Counted from the first letter of the stretch, positions 17,767 to 27,947 are shown. The stretch: 64,000 nt of DNA from Terrimicrobium sacchariphilum (GCF_001613545.1 NZ_BDCO01000003.1:726157-790156), one strand, 5' to 3'. A program made the numbers and translations. Notes: generated from the sequence alone by a model not told the origin.

Positions 17767-18083
17767 GGCAGCCGGGCCTTTTCCGCTGTGAGCCATGCCT
17801 GCCGGGTGGCTTCATCAGGATAGGCGCCCTTGAAGGCGATCTCTCCATCGACAAAGACCAGTGGCAGCACGGTGATGCCCTCTTTCTGAAGGAGATCTTT
17901 TACCTGCCCATTCTGGGCAAAGGCAATCGGCTGCTGGGCGAGATTGTAGCGCTCCACGCGCACTCCGCAGTCCTTGAGCTGATGCAGCCATCCCGCCACG
18001 GCGGCCAGCACCGGATCGACATCCGGGCCGCAGACGCCTGTGGAACAGCACATTGCCGGGTCGTAAACTTGAAGGGATTTCAT
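17763..18083 (-). CDS. arsD: ArsD arsenic metallochaperone
   Basis: 106 residues. The N-terminus MKSLQVYDPAMCCSTGVCG carries the vicinal pair Cys12-Cys13 and Cys18 that bind As(III) in ArsD and pass it to ArsA; the fold is thioredoxin-like (VLPLVFVDGEIAFKGAYP). The gene overlaps both neighbours by four bases, arsC upstream and arsA downstream, consistent with matched production of chaperone and pump ATPase. Confidence 0.93.
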   Translation of the reverse strand: MKSLQVYDPAMCCSTGVCGPDVDPVLAAVAGWLHQLKDCGVRVERYNLAQQPIAFAQNGQVKDLLQKEGITVLPLVFVDGEIAFKGAYPDEATRQAWLTAEKARLP

Positions 18084-18598
18084 ATCGTTGCAACGGATTG
18101 ATCGAGGTCAAGAGCCTCCCTTGCGCCAATGTCTTTCATTGCTGCTTCAAGACGGAGCGAATCGAGCTTTTCAAACGGCAGGGAGGCGAGAAGCTCCAGA
18201 CGGCGTCGGATCTGCTGGGCAACCTGCCAGAAAGCGCGCTCTTTCTCGGTATCGCCGCCCTCAAACTCCGCCGGGTCGGGGGACGGCCAGTGAGCGATGA
18301 TCGGCTGGCCCGGCCATACCGGGCAGGATTCCTTTGCGTTGTCGCAAAGGGTGATGACGAAATCGAAGCGTTTTCCCTGATACTCGCTCCACGATTTGCT
18401 GCGAGCCTCGGAGACATCGATCTTGTAATGGTCGCGCAGGACTTGCAGCGCCAACCGGTGCGGAGCGGGTTTGGGGCTGGCTCCAGCGCTGAAGACATCG
18501 AATCTATCGGGCGCGATTTTGCGGAGCAAAAACTCTGCGAGGATGCTGCGGGCGGAGTTTCCCGTGCAGAGAAAGAGGATTTGGAATTTGGTGGACAT
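18080..18598 (-). CDS. arsC: Arsenate reductase / LMW phosphatase family, first paralogue
   Basis: 172 residues. LFLCTGNSARSILAEFLLRK is the phosphatase P-loop and ITLCDNAKESC gives the C-x6-C redox pair of thioredoxin-coupled reductases, followed by WPSPDPAEFEG. It differs from the distal arsC in having Ala where that has Cys in the P-loop (NSARS against NSCRS) and in a longer C-terminus. Both could reduce arsenate. Different reductants or substrate preference is an inference. It starts four bases after the arsR stop. Confidence 0.87.
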   Translation of the reverse strand: MSTKFQILFLCTGNSARSILAEFLLRKIAPDRFDVFSAGASPKPAPHRLALQVLRDHYKIDVSEARSKSWSEYQGKRFDFVITLCDNAKESCPVWPGQPIIAHWPSPDPAEFEGGDTEKERAFWQVAQQIRRRLELLASLPFEKLDSLRLEAAMKDIGAREALDLDQSVATI

Positions 18599-18602
18599 AG
18601 TG

Positions 18603-18965
18603 TTAGCAGCAGGACTTTGGGCCGCAGTATTCTTTCCAGTCGGAGCACTTCTGGATTCTTGAGAGGCGGGTGAGATCCTCGTGGAACATCTTGTCGGATG
18701 CCGTGCAATCCTGCAGGCATTTCAGGTTGGCCTCGAGTTCCCGGGTCGGTCTTTCTGGTAAAGAGTAGATGATCCAGGTGCCTTTGCGGGTAGTCTCCAC
18801 CATCTCATGCTTGCGCAGGTAGGCGAGATGCTGGGAGACCTTTGCCTGCGGGATGTCAAGGATCTGTTGAAAGTGACACACGCACAACGGACCATGTGTC
18901 AGCAAGTTAACGATGCGCAGCCGGGTACGGTCGCAGAGGCATTGGTAGATCTGAATGAGATCCAT
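18603..18965 (-). CDS. arsR: ArsR/SmtB family arsenic-responsive repressor
   Basis: 120 residues with a winged helix-turn-helix (FQQILDIPQAKVSQHLAYLR, then YSLPER). The metal-sensing motif at the start of the DNA-binding helix reads LCVCHF, the C-x-C of ArsR sensors; further cysteines occur at the C-terminus (KSCC). It is the first gene of the six-gene operon and should autoregulate it through the dyads immediately upstream at 18974 to 19012. Confidence 0.92.
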   Translation of the reverse strand: MDLIQIYQCLCDRTRLRIVNLLTHGPLCVCHFQQILDIPQAKVSQHLAYLRKHEMVETTRKGTWIIYSLPERPTRELEANLKCLQDCTASDKMFHEDLTRLSRIQKCSDWKEYCGPKSCC

Positions 18966-18973
18966 GGCAGGAG

Positions 18974-19012
18974 TATATTCGCCTTTTCATATATTTGGCA
19001 ACGCGAATATAT
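18974..19012. promoter_or_regulatory. ars operator/promoter region with nested dyads
   Basis: TATATTCGC (18974 to 18982) and GCGAATATA (19003 to 19011) form a perfect 9-bp dyad with a 20-base spacer; nested within it ATATATT (18989 to 18995) and AATATAT (19006 to 19012) form a second. The block starts 8 bases upstream of the arsR ATG. ArsR boxes are AT-rich dyads of this kind, so this is the likely binding site. Confidence 0.65.
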
Positions 19013-19347
19013 CGGGTGCTCGATCGTTGGAAAATTGGCCCTTCAAGGGGCGTTCTGGGGAGAGATGCTGGTGGATCGGAAATTCAATGATGGAGTTTGA
19101 CAGCGGGTCTCTCCGGGCGGAGTCTGCTCCCGCCGAAACGCCAGCAGTTGTCGGTCGGCCGAAACATTTTGAAGATTCCCATTACAAAGCCTTCTGTTCT
19201 ATTGGCTCGAGGGGGCTTTTTTTTTCCGGCCTTCCTGCGTTTTCTTGGTGCGGCTGAAGCCTGCCTTGTCCCCGAGTGGAAGCATAATACCATCTGGCGG
19301 ATACATCTCCGTCCTACGTCTTGCCCGAAAGTCAGAGACCACCATTT
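19013..19347. other. Intergenic region between the ars promoter and the GNAT-like gene
   Basis: About 335 bases without a recognisable gene. It should contain the minus-strand ars promoter on its left and the plus-strand promoter of the next gene on its right. A T9 run at 19217 is preceded by GC-rich sequence but I could not draw a convincing stem. No RNA gene was recognised. Confidence 0.3.
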
Positions 19348-20478
19348 ATGATTTTAGTCACACCCTGTCGCTCCGCTGCTGATCGAACACTCTTTGAGCT
19401 CATCCCCGAGATGCTGCATGGATCGGACGCAGCCTTTGTTCCGCCCGTGCCGGGAAGCATCGCAAAGTTCCTGAAGCCCGACAGCCTTTTCAACCGGCAG
19501 GATGGCTCTATCACGGGATTCATCGCACGTCGTGACGGAAAGCCTGTTGGCCGTATCGCTGCGATCCAGAATCGCTCGCACAATGCCTATTGGAACGATC
19601 GGGTGGGCTTTTTTGGCTTCTTTGCCTGCGAGAACAATGTGGAAACCGCGCAGGCGCTCTTCGCTCATGTCGAGGAAACTCTCGCGAAGCTGGAATGCGA
19701 CTCGGTTCGCGGTCCCTACAATCCCTCGATCAATGAGGAATGTGGTCTTCTCACCGAGGGCCACCATGAGCCGCCGAGCATCTCGATGCCTTGGAATCCT
19801 CCCTACTACCCAGCGTTGATGGAGAGTGTTTCCCAGGAGATCGTGCGGAATCTTTTTGGATTCCATCTGCCGCTCCATATCGGCATCCCGTCGCGCATTG
19901 AGAAGATGGCCGGGCGCATCCGGGAACGATCGAAAAACGTGAATATCCGGTCCTTTGACATGAAGCGCCTGGATGAGGAGCTGCGGCTGGCTCACCGCCT
20001 GTACAATGTGACCCTGGATCGCAACTGGGGGTTCGTTCCGATTTCTCTGGATGACCTGCTCGCCTCCGCCGACGACCTGAAGGCCTTTGCCGATCCCGAT
20101 TTCCTTGTCTTTGCCGAGGTCGATGGCGAGGCGGTGGGTTTCATGCTCACACTGCCAAATTTCAATGAACTCCTCATGCGCACAAAGCGCATCCCCCGGT
20201 GGCTGCGTCTGCCCGCCATCCTGTGGCTCATGAAAACGTACAAGATCCAGACCGTTCGCCAGGTAATCCTCGGTGTCGCTCCCGAGCATCGAGATACCGG
20301 GCTGGTCGGGCTCCTCTGCCATGACATGGTCCGGCGTACGCAGAAGACGGCTCACTCTGCCGAGCTTTCGTGGATCGAGGCCAATAATGCCACGGTCATC
20401 AAGCTCATCAAGCTCATGGGAGCGACGCATTCCAAGTCCTACGCCATCTACGAAAAACCGATCACACGGGTGGCCTGA
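19348..20478 (+). CDS. GNAT-like acyltransferase family protein
   Basis: 376 residues from the ATG at 19348; a TTG codon 27 bases earlier is in frame but less likely. The C-terminal half has a GNAT layout (VFAEVDGEAVGFMLTLPNFNELL, then GVAPEHRDTGLVGLLCHDMV in the place of the acetyl-CoA loop, and ELSWIEANNATVIKLIKLMG). The N-terminal half (GFIARRDGKPVGRIAAIQN, RVGFFGFFACENN) looks like a second, related unit. This resembles the YghO-like conserved family found beside lipid genes in other bacteria. The substrate is unknown. Confidence 0.6.
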   Translation: MILVTPCRSAADRTLFELIPEMLHGSDAAFVPPVPGSIAKFLKPDSLFNRQDGSITGFIARRDGKPVGRIAAIQNRSHNAYWNDRVGFFGFFACENNVETAQALFAHVEETLAKLECDSVRGPYNPSINEECGLLTEGHHEPPSISMPWNPPYYPALMESVSQEIVRNLFGFHLPLHIGIPSRIEKMAGRIRERSKNVNIRSFDMKRLDEELRLAHRLYNVTLDRNWGFVPISLDDLLASADDLKAFADPDFLVFAEVDGEAVGFMLTLPNFNELLMRTKRIPRWLRLPAILWLMKTYKIQTVRQVILGVAPEHRDTGLVGLLCHDMVRRTQKTAHSAELSWIEANNATVIKLIKLMGATHSKSYAIYEKPITRVA

Positions 20479-20715
20479 TCACAGGCGGAAACGAGGCTTG
20501 TTTTTCCTCTTCCCGAGGGACGGAAGAAAACGGGTAGGGGGAATTCTCCAGAAAAAGGTTGCGCATCCGGGAAAGTGGGCGACCCTGTCAGGCGAGTAAA
20601 TTGTTCACGTTCGTTGCGCGGTAGTTGTCAGGTGGGAAGCCCCAGTGATGATCGAAACCCGGTTCTCGGGAACGGCTATGAGATTTGTCAGTCGAGCTCC
20701 CAAGAAATCATCATT

Positions 20716-21012
20716 ATGAAACTCTACGTCGGAAATATTTCCTTCCAGACTACCCGCAGCGATCTTCAGGGCCTCTTCGCGCCGCACGGGAGCGTCATGG
20801 ACGCTCTGGTCGTCACGGATAAAATGTCCAGCCGCTCGCGTGGCTTTGGCTTTGTCACGATGTCCAGCTCGGAGGAGGGAACGAGCGCCATCAATGCGCT
20901 GCATGGTGCCCAGGTCGATGGGCGTCAGCTCACCGTCAATGCAGCTCGTCCCCGTGAGGAGGTTTTCTCAGGAACTCGTTCCGAGCGGCCCACGGTGCAC
21001 CGTCGTTACTAG
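20716..21012 (+). CDS. RRM-domain RNA-binding protein
   Basis: 98 residues from the ATG at 20716. It is a single RNA recognition motif: RNP2 is LYVGNI near the N-terminus and RNP1 is SRGFGFVTM at about residues 42 to 50, followed by INALHGAQVDGRQLTVNAARP and a short basic tail. Bacterial and cyanobacterial Rbp proteins of this type bind RNA and are often cold- or stress-responsive. The 237 bases upstream have no gene and may be an untranslated leader. No Shine-Dalgarno is visible. Confidence 0.92.
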   Translation: MKLYVGNISFQTTRSDLQGLFAPHGSVMDALVVTDKMSSRSRGFGFVTMSSSEEGTSAINALHGAQVDGRQLTVNAARPREEVFSGTRSERPTVHRRY

Positions 21013-21160
21013 CCGGAGGCTTCTCCTTCACTCGCTGGGTAGGAGCAACCGCCCGGCGCGGTGGAACTAGGTGCGGCACGATCCGGGGGCTTCCTCATTT
21101 GCAGTCGGAGAAGAGAAAAGATTTGATTCCTGACGGGGGCTTTGCCTAGGAATCGGCAGG

Positions 21161-22417
21161 ATGTCTGTGGATCCCGCTCCCATCGAGGAGGTGTCGCATC
21201 TGGCGCTTTCAGTCGGCCGGATTCTTTTTCAAAATAACGCCGACACTGAAGCGGTGGAATGCGCCGTGGAACGGTTTGGGCGGTTGTTTGGCTGCGAGGT
21301 CCATCCGCTGGTTACTTACGAGACACTGCTCCTGACGGTAAGCTCGCACGAAGGTTTCCGGACGAAGACAGGACATCGCGTGCCGACCATGGCTGTGAAT
21401 ATGGCCGCGGTCGCGGCCGTGGAGGCCCTGCTGGATGAGGCGGAGGCAAAGGGACTGGGGTTGGCGGAGATTCGGTCGCGACTCGATGAGATCGAGCGGC
21501 AGCCGCCGATTTACAGGCGCTGGATGGTCGTGCTGGGGATGGCGCTCACAGCGGCGAGCCTGAGCCGTTTATTCGGGGGCGACTGGCCGACTTTTTTCGT
21601 GGCGTTCTTTGCCGGAGTCGTGGGGACCGCGATCCGCCTGGAAATGGGCCGGCGCGGGGTGAATATTTTCCTGAACTCGCTGGTGACTGCCTTCGCCAGT
21701 GGAGCTGTGGCCGGAGTGGCTGTATATTTCAAACTCAGCTCAATGCCGGCGCTTTGCCTGATCACGCAGGGAATGATCCTCGTGCCCGGTGTACCGTTCG
21801 TAAATTGCGTCCAGGACATGATCAAGAATCACATGGCGATCGGCGTCTCCCGGCTGGGATTCGCAATCCTCATCACCCTGGCGATCGCCGTGGGGCTTTT
21901 TACGGCCACTGCCGTGACTGGTGCCCAGATCCCCGTGGTGGAAAGCTCTGTATTGCCTTCTCTCATGGGAGATGCGCTTTTCTCGGCTTGCGCGGCTCTT
22001 GGGTACCTGTGTCTTTTCAACGTGCCGTGGCGTCTGGCCTGGGTCGGCGTTGTCTGCGGAGTGGCGAGTCACACGACGCGGACTTTCTGTCTTCAGCACC
22101 ATATCGACATTGTCGCCGGTTCGCTGATCGGCGCGCTGGCTGCCGGGTTTCTGGCGTTTTTCTTTGCCCGCGTCTTCCGTGCTCCAGCCAGTGCTTTTGC
22201 TTTCCCCGGGGTGGTGGCGATGATCCCGGGAGCTTATGCCTTTCGGGCGGTGATCGGTTTCCTGGGGATTATCAGCGCGGGCACGGGCGCTCCGATGGCT
22301 TTGCTTACGGAGACGATTGCGCTGAGCGCCACCTGTATCTTCATGGTGCTGGCCATAGCCATCGGAGTCGCTGCACCGGCTATCTTAATCAAGAACCCGC
22401 GGGCGAAAACTGCCTGA
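21161..22417 (+). CDS. Threonine/serine exporter ThrE family protein
   Basis: 418 residues. The N-terminal 130 residues are the soluble DUF1212/ThrE domain (GRILFQNNADTEAVECAVER, THR-like NMAAVAAVEALL), followed by about ten transmembrane helices covering both the ThrE and ThrE_2 halves (MILVPGVPFVNCVQDM is the conserved glycine-proline loop). The fused arrangement is one of the two known layouts. It would export threonine and serine by proton antiport across the inner membrane. Substrate specificity is from family knowledge only. Confidence 0.85.
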   Translation: MSVDPAPIEEVSHLALSVGRILFQNNADTEAVECAVERFGRLFGCEVHPLVTYETLLLTVSSHEGFRTKTGHRVPTMAVNMAAVAAVEALLDEAEAKGLGLAEIRSRLDEIERQPPIYRRWMVVLGMALTAASLSRLFGGDWPTFFVAFFAGVVGTAIRLEMGRRGVNIFLNSLVTAFASGAVAGVAVYFKLSSMPALCLITQGMILVPGVPFVNCVQDMIKNHMAIGVSRLGFAILITLAIAVGLFTATAVTGAQIPVVESSVLPSLMGDALFSACAALGYLCLFNVPWRLAWVGVVCGVASHTTRTFCLQHHIDIVAGSLIGALAAGFLAFFFARVFRAPASAFAFPGVVAMIPGAYAFRAVIGFLGIISAGTGAPMALLTETIALSATCIFMVLAIAIGVAAPAILIKNPRAKTA

Positions 22418-22432
22418 CCCTATAAGAAAGCA

Positions 22433-22452
22433 CCCTGAGCAAATAATCAGGG
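22433..22452 (+). terminator. Hairpin after the ThrE gene
   Basis: CCCTGA and TCAGGG form a six-base stem with an eight-base AT-rich loop 16 bases after the stop at 22417. There is no T run, so termination is uncertain. It lies in the 128-base gap ahead of fumC. Confidence 0.35.
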
Positions 22453-22545
22453 AGAATCCTTGTGAAATCGCTGGGATTCGCTCCGTGAGTGTGATTTGAT
22501 CTCTCCAGTTTCGCGTCCCCCCGCTTTCAAAACTAAGGTCAATTT

Positions 22546-23949
22546 ATGGCTGATATCCGCAAAGAAACCGACAGCCTCGGAGAGGTCGACGTACCGGCCG
22601 ATAAACTCTGGGGAGCCCAGACACAGCGCTCGCTCGAGCATTTCAGCATCGGCAAGGATCTGATCCCGCGGGAGATGATCACGGCATATGCGATCCTGAA
22701 GAAAGCGGCCGCCACTGCGAACCATGCCGACAAGCGCCTGCCCGACGAGCAGTATGGACTGATCGTGAAAGTGTGCGACGAAATCCTCGCCGGCCAGCAT
22801 CACGACATGTTCCCTCTCCATGTCTGGATGACGGGCAGCGGCACGCAGTTCAACATGAACGTCAACGAGGTGATCTCGAATCGGTGCTGCCAGCTGGCCG
22901 GAACGGCCCTCGGAAGCAAGACGCCGGTCCACCCGAATGACCATGTGAACATGGCGCAGTCGTCCAATGACTCGTTTCCCTCCGCGATGTATATCGCCGC
23001 AGCGGTCAATACGACCTCGAGGTTGATCCCTTCCGTAACCTCATTGCGCGACGCCATATCGGCCAAGGCCGAAGAGTGGAAAGACATTGTCAAAATCGGG
23101 CGCACTCACATGCAGGACGCCACGCCGTTGACCCTCGGGCAGGAGTGGTCGGGCTATGCCGGGATGCTGACCGATGGACTTGCCCGCATCGAGGATGCGC
23201 TGAAGGGCGTCTATCAGCTTGCCCTCGGCGGCACGGCGGTCGGCACGGGGATCAACTCTGCCCCGGGGTTTGCGGAGGAAGCGGCAGCGGCGATTGCGAA
23301 GCTCACCGGGCTGCCCTTTGTCACCGCGCCGAACAAATTCACGGTGCAGGGTGCGCATGATGCACTGGTGCAGCTTTCCGGCACTTTGCGCACGCTGGGG
23401 GTCTCTCTTTACAAGATCGGCAACGACATCCGGCTCATGTCCTGCGGCCCGCGTGCGGGATTTGCCGAGCTCAAGATTCCGGAGAACGAGCCGGGATCAT
23501 CGATCATGCCTGGCAAGGTGAATCCCACCCAGGCCGAGGCGCTCACAATGATCGGAGTGCAGGTCATGGCCAACGATGTGGCGGTCGGTTTCGGAGGTGC
23601 CAGCGGATATCTGGAGATGAACGTCTACAAGCCGCTCATCATCTTTAATATCACTCACTCCATCACCCTGCTGACCGACGGGTGCGAAAACTTCCGCAAG
23701 TTTCTGGTCGAGGGCACCAAACCGAATCTCAAGAAGATCCAGGAGTATGTGGATCGGTCTCTCATGCTCGTCACGGCACTTGCTCCAGTCATCGGCTATG
23801 ACAAGGCCTCGAAGATCGCCCATTACGCGATGGATAACGATCTCACCCTCAAGGAGGCCGCACTGAAGCTGGCCTACGTTACTGAGGAGGAGTTTGACCG
23901 GGTGGTCGACCCGGCCAAGATGACGCAACCTTACGTGGCAAAAGCTTAA
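22546..23949 (+). CDS. fumC: Class II fumarate hydratase
   Basis: 467 residues. The superfamily signature [13 protein letters not shown] (about residue 318) carries the catalytic serine loop, with [20 protein letters not shown] and [15 protein letters not shown] completing the active site. It interconverts fumarate and malate in the TCA cycle and is oxygen-stable, unlike class I enzymes. The next gene, mqo, starts nine bases after the stop, so malate formed here can be oxidised by the product of the same operon. Confidence 0.96.
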   Translation: MADIRKETDSLGEVDVPADKLWGAQTQRSLEHFSIGKDLIPREMITAYAILKKAAATANHADKRLPDEQYGLIVKVCDEILAGQHHDMFPLHVWMTGSGTQFNMNVNEVISNRCCQLAGTALGSKTPVHPNDHVNMAQSSNDSFPSAMYIAAAVNTTSRLIPSVTSLRDAISAKAEEWKDIVKIGRTHMQDATPLTLGQEWSGYAGMLTDGLARIEDALKGVYQLALGGTAVGTGINSAPGFAEEAAAAIAKLTGLPFVTAPNKFTVQGAHDALVQLSGTLRTLGVSLYKIGNDIRLMSCGPRAGFAELKIPENEPGSSIMPGKVNPTQAEALTMIGVQVMANDVAVGFGGASGYLEMNVYKPLIIFNITHSITLLTDGCENFRKFLVEGTKPNLKKIQEYVDRSLMLVTALAPVIGYDKASKIAHYAMDNDLTLKEAALKLAYVTEEEFDRVVDPAKMTQPYVAKA

Positions 23950-23958
23950 AATCGAAAT

Positions 23959-25461
23959 ATGACAACATCCCCCACACCGACCGAGCAAACCGACGTCCTT
24001 CTGGTCGGCGCTGGCATCATGAGCGCCACCCTGGCAGTCTTCCTCAAGGAACTCGAGCCCGGGCTGAAGATCGATATCCATGAGGTGCTAGGTTCCGAGG
24101 CACAGGAAAGCTCAAACGCCTGGAACAACGCAGGCACGGGGCATGCCGCGCTTTGCGAGTTGAATTACACCCCGGAGCAGCCTGATGGCAGCGTGGATAT
24201 TTCCAAGGCGCTGGACGTCAATACGCAGTTTGACCTTTCGCGGCAGTTCTGGGCGTACCTGACAAAGAAGGGCGCAATCAAGGACCCGCAGGCATTCATT
24301 CACCCCGTTCCGCACATGAGTTTTGTACGCGGTGAGGAGAATGTAAAATTCCTCAAGAAGCGTTTTGATGCCCTCACGGCGCACCATTGCTATCACGGGA
24401 TGGAGTTCAGTGATGACAAGGCAAAGATCGCCGAGTGGATTCCACTCGTCATGGAAGGCCGGGATCCCAACGAGGTCGTGGCCGCGACGCGGATGGTCAT
24501 CGGCAACGACGTGGACTACGGGGCGTTAACGACCGTTCTCCTGGATTCGCTCAAGGGACGGCCGGGCTTCTCGATCAATTTCTTCAGCCGGGTGCAGGAT
24601 TTGGAACGCGACGGTGACGGGTGGAATGTCAAGATCCGCGACGAAAAGACCGGACTGCACAAGTATGTGCACGCAAAGTTTGTCTTCCTCGGTGCAGGTG
24701 GCGGATCGCTGCATCTCCTGCAACGCTCTGGTATTCCCGAGGGCAGGGGGTATGCGGGATTTCCGGTAAGCGGCATCTGGCTGCGCTGCGATAATGAGGA
24801 GCTGGCCGGACGGCATGATGCCAAGGTTTACGGCAAGGCCTCTGTGGGATCGCCGCCGATGTCGGTGCCTCACCTCGACAAACGTCACATCGAAGGCAAG
24901 ACGGCGCTTCTTTTCGGACCTTACGCGGGCTTTTCGTCCAAATTCCTCAAGCATGGTTCCTATCTGGACCTCTTCGGCTCCATCGATCCTGAAAACCTCC
25001 TGCCGATGCTGGCGGTGGGCCGTGATAACGTGGCGCTCACCGAGTACCTCATCGGGCAGGTGATCGAGAGCATGGAGGCTCGTTTTGCCCTGCTTCGGGA
25101 ATTTTATCCAGAGGTGAATGAGAAGGATTGGCGCCTGGAAGAGGCGGGTCAGCGCGTGCAAATCATCAAGAAGGATCCCGTGCACGGCGGGGTGCTGCAG
25201 TTTGGCACGGAGCTCGTCGGTGCAGCGGATCACTCGATCATTGCAATGCTGGGCGCATCGCCCGGGGCCTCCACCGCAGCGGCGATCATGATTCATGTGA
25301 TCGAGAAATGCTTTGGCGACAAACTGAAAAATGGCGGCTGGGAGGCAAGGCTGAAGGAGATCATTCCTTCTTATGGGCAATCCCTGATCGACGACGCCGA
25401 GCTTTGCAAGAAGGTGCGAGCGGAAACCGCCACCGTCCTCAACCTCAACCAACAGCCCTAA
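23959..25461 (+). CDS. mqo: Malate:quinone oxidoreductase
   Basis: 500 residues. The N-terminal FAD-binding loop is [20 protein letters not shown], followed by [17 protein letters not shown] typical of Mqo; [21 protein letters not shown] lies near the C-terminus. It is a peripheral membrane flavoprotein that oxidises malate to oxaloacetate and reduces quinone. It directly follows fumC. The stop overlaps the next start (TAATG). Confidence 0.96.
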   Translation: MTTSPTPTEQTDVLLVGAGIMSATLAVFLKELEPGLKIDIHEVLGSEAQESSNAWNNAGTGHAALCELNYTPEQPDGSVDISKALDVNTQFDLSRQFWAYLTKKGAIKDPQAFIHPVPHMSFVRGEENVKFLKKRFDALTAHHCYHGMEFSDDKAKIAEWIPLVMEGRDPNEVVAATRMVIGNDVDYGALTTVLLDSLKGRPGFSINFFSRVQDLERDGDGWNVKIRDEKTGLHKYVHAKFVFLGAGGGSLHLLQRSGIPEGRGYAGFPVSGIWLRCDNEELAGRHDAKVYGKASVGSPPMSVPHLDKRHIEGKTALLFGPYAGFSSKFLKHGSYLDLFGSIDPENLLPMLAVGRDNVALTEYLIGQVIESMEARFALLREFYPEVNEKDWRLEEAGQRVQIIKKDPVHGGVLQFGTELVGAADHSIIAMLGASPGASTAAAIMIHVIEKCFGDKLKNGGWEARLKEIIPSYGQSLIDDAELCKKVRAETATVLNLNQQP

Positions 25462-25823
25462 TGATCAAGGCCTATAAACTTTTCACCGGTCCGGATGGAA
25501 ACTCCCACGTCGAGACGGGGAGTATCAGCCCGGGGTTTTTGATTGGAGCGGAGTCGATCGAATTCAAGGAATCACCGGTGCACGCATCCTTCGACTGGCA
25601 CAACGACCCGACTCCCCAGTATGTCATCACCCTGGCGGGAGTGCTCGAGTTTACCTGCCTGGGTGGCGAGACCTTTACGTTGCACCCTGGTGACGTCCTG
25701 CTGGCGATCGATCATACAGGCACCGGCCATAAATGGCGTCTGTTGACGGATGATCCCTGGAAGCGGGCATACGTCATTTTCAAGGAAGGCGTGGACACGC
25801 ACTTCGTTCCCGATCCCGCCTAG
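25461..25823 (+). CDS. Cupin-fold small protein
   Basis: 120 residues starting in the TAATG overlap with mqo. The pattern DWHNDPTPQYVITLAGVLEF, then GGETFTLHPGDVLLAIDHTG and TGHKW is that of a single cupin domain with candidate metal-binding histidines. No specific function is recognised. The overlap with mqo suggests a role near malate metabolism or simple co-transcription. Confidence 0.7.
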   Translation: MIKAYKLFTGPDGNSHVETGSISPGFLIGAESIEFKESPVHASFDWHNDPTPQYVITLAGVLEFTCLGGETFTLHPGDVLLAIDHTGTGHKWRLLTDDPWKRAYVIFKEGVDTHFVPDPA

Positions 25824-25834
25824 ATTCTGTCGCC

Positions 25835-27493
25835 ATGACTTGTGCTGAGGCTCTCGTTCGCATGCTGGAAAGCATGGGAGTCACCCATGTTTTCGGCATT
25901 CCCGGTGCGAAGATCGATGCGGTCTTCATCGCATTGCTCGATTCCAAGATCAAACTCGTCGTTTGCCGGCATGAGCAAAATGCCGCTTTTATGGCGGCGA
26001 CGATGGGGCGTCTGACGGGTCGGGTTGGCGTGTGTCTTGTGACTTCCGGACCTGGGGTGAGCAATCTGACCACAGGGCTCCTCACCGCCACCTCGGAAGG
26101 CAGTCCCGTGCTCGCGATCGGTGGGGAGGTGCCGCTCGCGGACCGGCTGAAGCAAACCCATCAATCCTTCGATGGGGTGAGCGTACTGCGACCTGTCACG
26201 AAATTCGCGGCCGAGGTCGTCACTCCTGGTGAACTCGGTGATATTCTCGGCAATGCCGTGCGGGCAGCCGAGTCGGGACGTCCCGGCTCCGCATTTCTGA
26301 GCCTCCCCAAGGACATTGGGCTTGCTCCATTTGAGGGTGAAATTCCTCCGTCGCTCGGGAGGCCGCTCAAGCAAGGGCCGGGTGCCTTGTCGGAGATCGA
26401 AAAGGCGGCGGCGCTGATCAATGCGAGCACCAAGCCTGTCATCCTACTCGGTATGCTCTCGTCCGATTCCCGGGATCAGAGGGCTGTTCAGGACTTTGTC
26501 CGTGGTACCTCCTTTTCCTATGTGTCCACTTTTCAGGGGGCCGGGAAGTGGGCCGGGCCGGAGGAGCGCACGCAATTCGGGGGGCGGGTGGGTATATTCA
26601 GCAATCAACCGGGAGACCGCTTGCTGCAGGACAGCGACTGTGTGATCACGGTCGGCTATGACCCGATCGAGTACGATACGTCGCTCTGGAACTCCACTCG
26701 CACAGGTAGTCTGATTGCGATCGACGTCATTCCCTCGGATCAGGATCGGAATTTCCTGCCTCACGCTGAAATCGTGGGAGATTTGTCCGCCAGTCTGGAC
26801 CTCTTGCTTCCGCTCCTCGGCAAAACGAAGTTCGCACCGGACTATCGCGATTCGGTGGCCAAAGCGGATACTGAGCTGGCAGAGATCGCATCTGTCGGCG
26901 CCCGTTACTCCGGATTTCCCGTCCATCCACTACGCGTGATCCACGAGCTTAGCCAGGTCGTGACGGACCGTACCACCCTCGCACTGGACATCGGCTCGAT
27001 GTACATCTGGATGGGACGGTATTTCCCCGCAAAATTCCCGCGCCAGTTCCTGATCAGTAACGGGCAGCAGACTCTGGGCGTGGCGTTGCCCTCGGCCATC
27101 GCCGCGAACATTGCCCGACCCGACTCGCCGATTATCTCGCTCTCGGGAGACGGAGGATTTCTTTTCAGCGCTGCAGAGCTGGAGACGGCCAGGCGGATCG
27201 GCAGCCGCTTTGTCCATCTCATCTGGGATAGTGGCTCCTATGACATGGTAGCGTTTCAGGAAGAGGCGCATTATGGAGGACGCACGGCGGGGATTACGCT
27301 TGGCCAGATCGATGTGGTCGCCTTCGCTGCGGCATTCGGGTGCAGAGGCGTGCAGATCAATCACCCCGACGAACTGGCGCCAGCGTTGCGCGAGGCACTT
27401 GCCTCGACGGTCCCCGTTATCATCAACATCCCGATTGATTACTCGGGCAATCTCGCACTCATGGAGGAAGTCCACGAGGCTGCTCTCCAATAG
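25835..27493 (+). CDS. alsS: Acetolactate synthase, catabolic AlsS type
   Basis: 552 residues with the three-domain layout of TPP enzymes: VFGIPGAKIDAVF and VCRHEQNAAFMAA (catalytic glutamate) in the Pyr domain, a central domain, and the TPP/Mg2+ motif SGDGGFLFSAAELETARR followed by WDSGSYDMVAFQEE in the PP domain. The AlsS-like traits are the single-gene arrangement without a regulatory subunit and the FGIPGAKID start. It condenses two pyruvates to acetolactate. No acetolactate decarboxylase is seen next to it. Confidence 0.85.
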   Translation: MTCAEALVRMLESMGVTHVFGIPGAKIDAVFIALLDSKIKLVVCRHEQNAAFMAATMGRLTGRVGVCLVTSGPGVSNLTTGLLTATSEGSPVLAIGGEVPLADRLKQTHQSFDGVSVLRPVTKFAAEVVTPGELGDILGNAVRAAESGRPGSAFLSLPKDIGLAPFEGEIPPSLGRPLKQGPGALSEIEKAAALINASTKPVILLGMLSSDSRDQRAVQDFVRGTSFSYVSTFQGAGKWAGPEERTQFGGRVGIFSNQPGDRLLQDSDCVITVGYDPIEYDTSLWNSTRTGSLIAIDVIPSDQDRNFLPHAEIVGDLSASLDLLLPLLGKTKFAPDYRDSVAKADTELAEIASVGARYSGFPVHPLRVIHELSQVVTDRTTLALDIGSMYIWMGRYFPAKFPRQFLISNGQQTLGVALPSAIAANIARPDSPIISLSGDGGFLFSAAELETARRIGSRFVHLIWDSGSYDMVAFQEEAHYGGRTAGITLGQIDVVAFAAAFGCRGVQINHPDELAPALREALASTVPVIINIPIDYSGNLALMEEVHEAALQ

Positions 27494-27518
27494 GAAGCTC
27501 CCTGCCTGACTGTCTGCT

Positions 27519-27947
27519 ATGTCCACACCCGTACACGACGAGAATTCCGAGCTTTACCAGCGCGGCATGGAGGAGATTTGCAAGCAGTTGGGGCCGATGG
27601 CGGATGCCTACATTCAGAATATCAAGTCGCTCTCGCCGGAATTTGCCTGGGTGAATGTGACCTTTCCGTTTGCCGAGCTCTATACCCGGAACGTGCTCGA
27701 TCTGAAGACACGTGAACTTTGCACTGTGGCCGCGCTGACCGTGCAAGGGTTCTCGATTCCAGAGCTGAAGCTTCACATCCGAGCGGCCCTGCGCTGCGGG
27801 GCATCCCGCGAAGAGGTCGTTGAAGTCATCACGCAGATGATCGCCTATTGCGGTTTCCCGGCAGCGACCAATGCCTTGCTCACAGCCAAATCCATCTTTG
27901 AGGATCTGGACGGTGAGGGGACGCCGCAAAAGCCACCAGCGAAGTAG
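27519..27947 (+). CDS. Carboxymuconolactone decarboxylase family protein
   Basis: 142 residues. KTRELCTVAALTVQG, then LKLHIRAALRCGASREEVVEVITQMIAYCGFPAATNAL is the characteristic CMD/AhpD-like helical core. These are decarboxylases, peroxidases or hydrolases of the alkylhydroperoxidase-D fold. The single CMD fold and length match 4-carboxymuconolactone decarboxylase-like proteins, but no pathway partner is nearby. It is the last chromosomal gene before the prophage boundary. Confidence 0.85.
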   Translation: MSTPVHDENSELYQRGMEEICKQLGPMADAYIQNIKSLSPEFAWVNVTFPFAELYTRNVLDLKTRELCTVAALTVQGFSIPELKLHIRAALRCGASREEVVEVITQMIAYCGFPAATNALLTAKSIFEDLDGEGTPQKPPAK

